From Betaproteobacteria bacterium (GTDB lineage Bacteria; Pseudomonadota; Gammaproteobacteria; Burkholderiales; SG8-41), in contig CANKUB010000033.1 of NCBI GenBank assembly GCA_947486575.1, positions 1 to 39,468 on the forward strand: 39,468 bases of DNA. The letters run 5' to 3'. Position numbers and translations under genes: made by a program. Of the stretch, positions 34,430 through 39,468 are shown piece after piece. A model generated the notes under the pieces. The model made no database searches. It was given only the letters and a program-made list of their open reading frames with translations, and had not been told where the DNA came from. Position 1 is the first letter of the stretch; each line of letters starts with the position of its first letter.

Positions 34430-35443
34430 GCACTTGTCAATAGCCCGTTCGCACTAGTGCCGGGCAACCATTCATGGTGCTCCTACTGAGAGTGGAATTC
34501 GCCTCGAAAAACATATGGCTATTGGCTTTCAGGCAGATTGGCCGCAATTTAACCGGACCCTGCTGAGCGGACTATCAATTGCCAAGTGACTGTTGCCAGG
34601 AATGCCTGGCCATAAAAAAACCCCGCATCAGCGGAGGATAGGCATTTCAAACCACCTTTTTCCCCATGCGCGACTATATGGCCGGTCCGACAGTCCGACA
34701 AGCGGTCAATCGTGCGGTGTTTGGTGAATATTCACCTCGCGCGTGGATTCTTCGGACCCTGAATCGACCCGAATCGCCTCACTCCGACGCAGTTTGACCG
34801 CTACACTTGAGCGCGGGCCGAGCGGGATCGTCAGCCCCGTTGCAGAACCGTTCTTGTCTTGAGGATCGGGCCGCCTGGAAGAGATCCAGCGGCCGAGCCG
34901 GGGAGCGCGGCGGCGCGCGTGCAGGCAGGTGCCGGGTGTCAATCAATCGGTGAATTGAAAAGTAACAGCGGTCGTCCGCTCATGGCCGGTTGCAGCCACT
35001 GGCAGCAACAGCGTCGGATCAGCCCCCATTGAGGTAACACGGGGACCTACGGATACAGGTTGCCACAATTTGCGCATTCACAAAAGCGATGTTCGGACAA
35101 GCCGCGGAGGATACAAGTAATGCTGTGCAATTTCTGCAACGCAGGCCGGTTCGCGTCAGCTTGCTGTTCGTCCCGTACCACCGGTGTAGCTTGATGGTTC
35201 CCAAGGTCGCCGGCTACAGGTATCACCCTCCCTGCTGACAGGGCTTGGCAGAACCAGTGCCGGTCGCGTCCCGCGCCGCCGACCGGCGTGGGGCGGCGCG
35301 GTCGTCACAGAATAGAGCTGTGCGGGGTATTGGAGGATCACACAGGCACGTTACTCACGCAGGGTGCGAGTCGCACGGCAAATGAGCAACGATAGAATAA
35401 CTTCTGGTATCTTGCCCGCTCAATCAAAAAGCGGAAAATCCCC
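34430..35443. other. 1-kb region without a recognisable gene
   Basis: It holds a perfect 6-bp hairpin GCCAGG-AATG-CCTGGC near 34596, a terminator-like hairpin near 34620, and G/C-rich stretches. A minus-strand 78-codon frame (34706-34942) and a plus-strand 24-codon frame from 35119 with GGAGG upstream are too weak to call. Being next to a HUH initiator gene, it may hold a replication origin or the left end of the module (inference). Confidence 0.4.
34614..34637 (-). terminator. Terminator-like hairpin with T7 tail
   Basis: On the minus strand CCTCCGC-TGAT-GCGGGG is followed by seven T. The stem is short with one bulge. No clear minus-strand gene ends here. Confidence 0.45.
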
Positions 35444-36226
35444 ATGGCATTACTGAACGAACAACTATCCGTCTGGGACATTGGATTTCGCTGGGCGGGT
35501 CGCGACCCCGAAGCCTGGTGGCTACGTTTACCCCTCTCCGTTCGCGATAACTTCCGCATCCTCATTGACGCTATATTTGGGTCGCAGTTGTATTGCCTGA
35601 CGATTTCCCTCGAAAAGCGGGGTGACGATCAGGAGGCACCTCACCTTTTCTATATTCGCGATGACCTTGAAGCGGTCAATGACTGCATACAAGGAATTCG
35701 CTACCCACGCCGGCTACTCAAGTGGGCGATGGTAGAGCGTTGGGCAATGAAAAATTGGTGTGAGCGCCGGGGTATCCCGCTACCAGAGTTCTGGTTTCCC
35801 CCGGGCTGGAATATCGGGTATGTCGCACTATATTCAGAAAATGGCGAGAACGTCCCAGAGATTGAGCCATTAGACGCAATGGTGGGTAGTCCGTTGGAGC
35901 CGCCAGCTCAGTCAGTGCCGGCCGCGGCTACTCCTCCTCCCCCTTCAGATGCACATGGGCCTGTAACGTCCCCAGCCAATGAAGGCGAAAGGGAGGGCAT
36001 GCGGAAACTGGATGAGAACCAGCGCAGAAGGATTGCATGTCAGGAGGTCGGCAAGCATGTTTGGCACAAAAATCCCGATTGGGATGTGAAGCAAGTCGCC
36101 AATAGCCCGGAGGTGCAGGAGTTCGCCGGCGGGAAAGTCCCAGCTTTCGAGGTGTTGCTGCGTTGGCTGGGCGAAGTTGATCCCCGTAACCCCGACAAAC
36201 GACGCGGGCCAAAGCGCAAGAAATAG
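35444..36226 (+). CDS. Hypothetical protein of the integrative module
   Basis: This 260-residue protein begins MALLNEQLSVWDIGFRWAGR and has an N-terminal domain rich in Trp and Arg (PEAWWLRLPLSVRDNFRILI, RRLLKWAMVERWAMKNWCER), a Pro/Ala-rich linker (residues about 155-180, AAATPPPPSDAHG) and a C-terminal region with QRRRIACQEVGKHVWHKNPDW and a basic end GPKRKK. I do not recognise a family; the C-terminal part could bind DNA. It is first of four same-strand genes leading to the integrase, so a role in the module is likely. Confidence 0.6.
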   Translation: MALLNEQLSVWDIGFRWAGRDPEAWWLRLPLSVRDNFRILIDAIFGSQLYCLTISLEKRGDDQEAPHLFYIRDDLEAVNDCIQGIRYPRRLLKWAMVERWAMKNWCERRGIPLPEFWFPPGWNIGYVALYSENGENVPEIEPLDAMVGSPLEPPAQSVPAAATPPPPSDAHGPVTSPANEGEREGMRKLDENQRRRIACQEVGKHVWHKNPDWDVKQVANSPEVQEFAGGKVPAFEVLLRWLGEVDPRNPDKRRGPKRKK

Positions 36227-36382
36227 GACGGAACGCCCTACCGGTAGCAACTAACCTACTGATTTCATGGACGTTTAATAAGACGCGGTGCTGCGTCGCA
36301 TTGTTGTTGCTCGTGCGTTCTTTTTTCTGGGCAGTTCGGTATAGATGATCCGGTCTCCACAACTTTTGTATGGAGATCGGAA

Positions 36383-37216
36383 ATGCGTAACACCATCGTT
36401 CTACCGGAGGGCGGCGCAGCCGCACCGACAGGCGGCGCAGCCGCAGGCGGGCGCGGCAGCGGCGGCCGTGCCCTTAGACTTGACAATAGGACACATCTCG
36501 ACGAGGCCCGATACCGGATTGTGCAGCGGGATTATGGTAATGGACTGGTTGAAATTGGCTGGTCGTTTATTCCGGCTCTCAAGCCCAACAAAGCCGGTAA
36601 AGGATTGTCAGATCAGCGCGCAGCCAATGAGGAGCGCGCTGTCAGGCGGGCACGGTCGAAGCTGCGACAGCTCATACTGTCCATTCGCGCCGATCATTTG
36701 CTAACCCTGACCTACCGCGAAAACGTATCGGATTTCAGTCGATCATGCGCGGACTTCAGTAAATTTGTGCGCCTTATCAAAGGCAAAATGCCAGACTGGG
36801 CCTATGTCGCAATTGCAGAACAGCAAAAACGCGGCGCCTGGCATTGGCATCTGGGCGTCTGTGGCCGCCAGAACGTTGATCTGCTGCGGGAGTGCTGGCG
36901 GCACGTGGTCGAGGAAGGAAACATTGACGTAAAACCGCCAAAGCGCACGACCAAGCACCGGCAATTGGCTTTGGTGAAATACCTCGGCAAGTATCTCGCC
37001 AAGGGCTTTAAGGAGGGCAATAGAGAACTCAATGCGCGCCGGTTCCGTGCCTCCCGCGGCATCCAGGTGCCCGCTCAGCTCCTGCAGTTGCCGCAAGATT
37101 ATTACGGGAGAGTGAGAACGTTTGTCGAAGGGCAACTTTACTCCGTTGGCGGGCAAGTTGGTTACGTCTGGGAGGCGAACGACGCACCTGCGGGCTGGGC
37201 CTGCTCTTGGCGGTGA
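36383..37216 (+). CDS. HUH-type rolling-circle replication initiator
   Basis: This 277-residue protein has the HUH endonuclease pattern. Motif 1 is LLTLTYRE near residue 112, the HUH motif is RGAWHWHLG (His-Trp-His) near 150-158, and a Tyr-bearing motif LVKYLGKYLAKGF lies near 198-210. It resembles G2P/ORF2-like replication proteins of filamentous phages and small plasmids. GGAG eight bases before the ATG supports the start. The N-terminus has a 21-nt direct repeat (GGCGGCGCAGCCGCA at 36410 and 36431) coding for GGAAAPT/GGAAAGG. Likely nicks a module origin so that the excised circle can replicate or transfer (inference). Confidence 0.78.
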   Translation: MRNTIVLPEGGAAAPTGGAAAGGRGSGGRALRLDNRTHLDEARYRIVQRDYGNGLVEIGWSFIPALKPNKAGKGLSDQRAANEERAVRRARSKLRQLILSIRADHLLTLTYRENVSDFSRSCADFSKFVRLIKGKMPDWAYVAIAEQQKRGAWHWHLGVCGRQNVDLLRECWRHVVEEGNIDVKPPKRTTKHRQLALVKYLGKYLAKGFKEGNRELNARRFRASRGIQVPAQLLQLPQDYYGRVRTFVEGQLYSVGGQVGYVWEANDAPAGWACSWR

Positions 37217-37220
37217 CAAA

Positions 37221-37610
37221 GTGAGCGCCCTCACCCTGGAGCAGGCCGCCGAGGCTGCGCATTGCAGCGCTGAATCCCTGCGAATTGCAATCGCCGATGG
37301 CAGGCTTGTAGCTTACAAGCCGCCCAGCCATCGGTGTTTTGTGGTGTACCTTGACGATTTAAACAGTTATATTCGTTCTTTTCCGGTGAAAAAATGCGCC
37401 TCTACAAACGTGGTGAAATCTGGTGGTGCGACTATGGCAAGGACGGCGGTCGAAGAAGCCTTGAGACCGCAGAAAAAGCCGAAGCCACGCGCCGTGCCCG
37501 TGACCAGGCCTCCCGAATTTGGGATGCCGCTAACGCTGGCTTACAGCACGTCCAGTGGTCAGCGGCAATGCTCGCCTACCTCGACGAGTCCAAAAGTCAC
37601 AAATCGCTAG
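37221..37610 (+). CDS. HTH (excisionase/MerR-like) protein overlapping the integrase
   Basis: The start is GTG 37221, 4 bp after the Rep stop. The first ~55 residues form a compact helix-turn-helix with wing: LTLEQAAEAAHCSAESLRI, then DGRLVAYKPPSHRCFVVYLDDLNSYIRSF, like HTH_17/AlpA excisionase-type proteins. Past 37394 it shares DNA with the integrase in another frame, so the real product may be partly this shared tail of about 72 residues. The overlap is long for bacteria and the functional end is uncertain. Confidence 0.6.
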   Translation: MSALTLEQAAEAAHCSAESLRIAIADGRLVAYKPPSHRCFVVYLDDLNSYIRSFPVKKCASTNVVKSGGATMARTAVEEALRPQKKPKPRAVPVTRPPEFGMPLTLAYSTSSGQRQCSPTSTSPKVTNR

Positions 37611-38476
37611 AAACGATCAAGCTTCGATTGCGCTGGCTACACGCACGGCTGGACGGCACGTGGCTGCGCGATATCAAACCCGGGCGCATAGAGGCGTTGA
37701 TCGCGGAGTGTTCCGAGGGGCGCGCACCTGGCACCGTGAATCGTGTAACGGCTGCGCTCTCGGCGGTGCTGCATCTGGCACGGCGTCGGGAATGGATTGA
37801 TTTTGTGCCCTATATCCGAAAGCTGGACGAGGGCAAAGGCTCGATACGCTGGATTACGCCACAAGAAGCCGGCAGATTGCTGGACGAATTACCCGGGCAT
37901 TTGAACACCATGGCAGCCTTTACGCTTGCGACAGGGCTTCGCGCGTCAAATGTGCAATATTTGCAATGGTCAAACGTCAGTCTGGAGCGGCGTGTTGCAT
38001 GGGTAGACGCTGCGGACTTCAAAAGCGGCAAGGCGCATACTATTCCGCTGAACGATCCGGCTGTGACTATCCTACGTGGTCAGGTCGGCATCCACCCTAC
38101 TTGGGTGTTCCCTTACGATGATCACCCGGTAGAAAAGGTTTCCACTAAGGCATGGCACGCGGCACTGAAACGCGCTGGTATCGAGAATTTCCGGTGGCAT
38201 GACCTGCGGCACACATGGGCCAGCTGGCACGTTATGAACGGCACGCCTTTGGAAGTATTGATGAAGCTCGGAGGCTGGAATTCACTTGACATGGTGATGC
38301 GCTACGCACACCTGGCACCAGGCTTTATTGCTCGATACGCACAAAACTCGCACACTGCATCTACGGCGAATTTAGGCTATTCGGAAAAGCCCAACGAAAA
38401 CAACGAATTAATGGGGTGGCTGACGGGACTCGAACCCGCGACAACTGGAATCACAATCCAGGACTCTACCAACTGA
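37394..38476 (+). CDS. Tyrosine recombinase (integrase)
   Basis: This 360-residue integrase starts MRLYKRGEIWWCDYGKDGGR, an N-terminal Arm/SAM-like domain, and has the catalytic set: Arg in TGLRASN near 183, HDLRH near 269-273, a Trp in LGGWNS and the nucleophile Tyr in MRYAHLAPG near 303. It inserts the module at a tRNA. The last 20 or so codons (WLTGLEPATT and following) are the antisense of tRNA-His (38412-38476), so the gene ends inside the attachment site. The ATG at 37394 lies inside the HTH gene. Confidence 0.92.
   Translation: MRLYKRGEIWWCDYGKDGGRRSLETAEKAEATRRARDQASRIWDAANAGLQHVQWSAAMLAYLDESKSHKSLETIKLRLRWLHARLDGTWLRDIKPGRIEALIAECSEGRAPGTVNRVTAALSAVLHLARRREWIDFVPYIRKLDEGKGSIRWITPQEAGRLLDELPGHLNTMAAFTLATGLRASNVQYLQWSNVSLERRVAWVDAADFKSGKAHTIPLNDPAVTILRGQVGIHPTWVFPYDDHPVEKVSTKAWHAALKRAGIENFRWHDLRHTWASWHVMNGTPLEVLMKLGGWNSLDMVMRYAHLAPGFIARYAQNSHTASTANLGYSEKPNENNELMGWLTGLEPATTGITIQDSTN
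38412..38476. other. Probable attachment site (attR) in tRNA-His
   Basis: The 3' part of tRNA-His lies at the integrase end and doubles as the end of the integrase gene. A matching copy for attL was searched by eye between 29.3 and 38.4 kb and not found. Confidence 0.6.
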
Positions 38477-38488
38477 GCTACAGCCACC
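38412..38488 (-). tRNA. tRNA-His(GTG)
   Basis: The acceptor stem GTGGCTG pairs with CAGCCAC; the extra 5' G (G-1), discriminator C and CCA are encoded. The anticodon stem CTGGA/TCCAG encloses TTGTGAT, giving GTG. The G-1 supports His identity. Confidence 0.95.
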
Positions 38489-38550
38489 ACCGAACTACAG
38501 AAATCCGCTACGTAATGACGCCACTACGGAATTTACACCACACACTTGGG

Positions 38551-38627
38551 TGGTGCGCCCGGCGGGACTCGAACCCACAACCCCCGGCTTAGAAGGCCGG
38601 TGCTCTATCCGATTGAGCTACGGGCAC
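38551..38627 (-). tRNA. tRNA-Arg(TCT)
   Basis: The acceptor GTGCCCG pairs with CGGGCGC (one G-T). CCA is encoded. The anticodon stem CCGGC/GCCGG encloses CTTCTAA, giving TCT. It is upstream of tRNA-His on the same strand and shares a promoter with it. Confidence 0.95.
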
Positions 38628-38658
38628 GTTAATCGAAGCCGGGCACGGAAAGGGGCGT

Positions 38659-38687
38659 AATATACCCTCCGCGATACCCCCGGTCAA
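38659..38687 (-). promoter_or_regulatory. Promoter of the tRNA-Arg(TCT)-tRNA-His unit
   Basis: Minus strand reads TTGACC, a 17-nt spacer, then TATATT. The -10 ends 32 bases before the tRNA. This is close to the sigma-70 consensus. Confidence 0.75.
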
Positions 38688-38805
38688 TGTAAAATGCGGG
38701 CCGACGCGACATGGGCGGATGCTTGAAATCAGCCCCGCTGTCCCCATATACTTCGATTGTTGAACCGTTGTTTTTGAGAGTGTAAATAAGGTGTATAAAG
38801 CTGCC

Positions 38806-39228
38806 ATGGCAACCGATCCACACAAGACAATACCCGCATACAAGCCCAAGGGAAAAGAAGAATACATGAATCCCCGGCAGCTTGAGCATTTTCGCTCAAT
38901 GCTCGAGGATCAGAAACGTGGCCTGGGGCAGGATATCGACCGTACAGTTCATACCATGCAGGACGAGGCAACGATTTTTGCCGACCCCAATGACCGTGCA
39001 ACGCAGGAATCGGATATGTCGCTGGAACTGCGCAACCGCGATCGTGAACGCAAGCTGATCAAAAAAATCGATGAAACGATTGCACTGATTGGCAGCGGCG
39101 ATTACGGCTTCTGCGAAAAGTGCGGCGTCGAAATCGGTCTGAAACGTCTGGAAGCGCGCCCTACGGCTACGCTTTGCATCGACTGCAAAACGCTGGATGA
39201 ATTGCGCGAAAAACAAGTCGCGAAGTAG
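38806..39228 (+). CDS. dksA: RNA polymerase-binding transcription factor DksA
   Basis: DksA enters the secondary channel of RNA polymerase and works with ppGpp to control rRNA, amino acid and stress genes. This 140-residue protein has EYMNPRQLEHFRSMLEDQK at the N-terminus, a coiled coil tipped by the acidic DPNDRATQESD region (near residues 65-75), and a zinc finger YGFCEKCGVEIGLKRLEARP...CIDC. ATG 38806 is used here; GTG 38791 would add five residues and is an alternative. No clear ribosome site decides it. Confidence 0.93.
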   Translation: MATDPHKTIPAYKPKGKEEYMNPRQLEHFRSMLEDQKRGLGQDIDRTVHTMQDEATIFADPNDRATQESDMSLELRNRDRERKLIKKIDETIALIGSGDYGFCEKCGVEIGLKRLEARPTATLCIDCKTLDELREKQVAK

Positions 39229-39257
39229 CTTCTCGCGGCTTGTTTTCAGTGGAGGCT

Positions 39258-39280
39258 AACTTTTGCCATCAGCAAAAGTT
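39258..39280. repeat. Perfect 9-bp inverted repeat
   Basis: AACTTTTGC pairs with GCAAAAGTT across CATCA. It lies between dksA and the IS-like gene. No T-run follows, so it may be either a dksA 3' structure or part of the insertion-sequence end. Confidence 0.6.
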
Positions 39281-39342
39281 ATACCGGAGCTAACCTGAAT
39301 TTTGTATAAAAAGGGCAAAGAACACCGTAAGTGATTGGTACA

Positions 39343-39468
39343 ATGAGAGTTATCAAGAAACGCATTCGCCAACACCAACAGGTCTTTGCCACTATGGATT
39401 CTACGCCAGAACAACTCCGATTTGCTTCGATTCCGGGCTGCACCATCCGCGCGGATTTTGCCGGCGGC
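39343..39468 (+). CDS. IS1380-type transposase, 5' part (cut by window end)
   Basis: An open frame from ATG 39343 to the window edge encodes 42 residues and includes SIPGCTIRADFAGG, which resembles the start of IS1380-family DDE transposases (pattern ..DFxGG...SSDxGxxLL...). An in-frame ATG at 39394 is an alternative start. The left terminal repeat should lie between 39229 and 39342, but I cannot define it by eye. The assignment rests on a short stretch. Confidence 0.5.
   Translation, partial: MRVIKKRIRQHQQVFATMDSTPEQLRFASIPGCTIRADFAGG

Noticed and set aside
34706-34942. Minus-strand 78-codon frame
   Set aside because: Arg/Ser-rich low-information sequence without a ribosome site or recognisable family; more likely a chance frame in G/C-rich DNA.
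37385-37400. Programmed -1 frameshift at the A6 run joining HTH and integrase
   Set aside because: The heptamer GAAAAAA does not fit the canonical X-XXY-YYZ slip site; an ordinary internal start at 37394 explains the integrase. Kept only as a question under the overlap finding.
29279-38488. Search for a second copy of the tRNA-His 3' end (attL)
   Set aside because: Reading the interval for GCTGACGGG and GACTCGAACCC found only the tRNA genes themselves, so the left end of the integrative module stays undefined.

Overview
The window looks like the chromosome of a betaproteobacterium, probably Burkholderiales. The evidence is five Bug-type periplasmic solute receptors, a betaproteobacterial-type RecA start, E. 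coli-like LexA boxes, a PEP-CTERM protein, and moderately high GC with TTG/GTG starts. All assignments come from reading motifs and protein sequence by eye; no database search was run.

Layout. 0-6.2 kb: a carbon-acid catabolism block with a TauD-like dioxygenase, tartronate semialdehyde reductase (glxR), hydroxypyruvate isomerase (hyi), a DUF1499 protein and three Bug receptors. 6.3-10.1 kb: a MobA/MocA-like nucleotidyltransferase, a MoxR ATPase, a DNA-deoxyinosine glycosylase, a small secreted PVYY-rich protein and a CoxE-like VWA protein. 10.2-15.4 kb: core informational genes recA (with a LexA box), recX, alaS and a YceH/DUF480 gene. 15.4-23.9 kb: mixed metabolic genes: two further Bug receptors, two alpha/beta hydrolases, a hotdog thioesterase, a cupin, phosphomannomutase/phosphoglucomutase and a ComA-like phosphosulfolactate synthase. 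24.0-29.0 kb: the complete AmmeMemoRadiSam trio (amrB-amrA-amrS) behind a yidB-like gene, then ispD and two paralogous secreted proteins.

29.3-38.5 kb is accessory DNA between tRNA-Arg(ACG) and tRNA-His(GTG). It carries a small CxxC protein, an XRE regulator, a pseudopilin cassette, a gene with a LexA box, degenerate DNA, a PEP-CTERM protein with a 14-C tract upstream, about 1 kb without a recognisable gene, and a compact integrative module: unknown gene, HUH replication initiator, HTH/excisionase-like protein and tyrosine integrase. The last codons of the integrase are written in the antisense of tRNA-His, which marks that tRNA as the attachment site. Core genome resumes with tRNA-Arg(TCT) and dksA; the window ends inside a probable IS1380-type transposase.

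The signal that no gene explains is a short A/T-rich dispersed repeat (core ATTTGTTTTTAAA, often the inverted repeat TTGTTTTTAAACAA). I count seven good copies and two variants between 3.7 and 28.5 kb, and none in the accessory region. Every copy lies at a gene boundary. Some copies supply a start codon, a stop codon or even signal-peptide codons.
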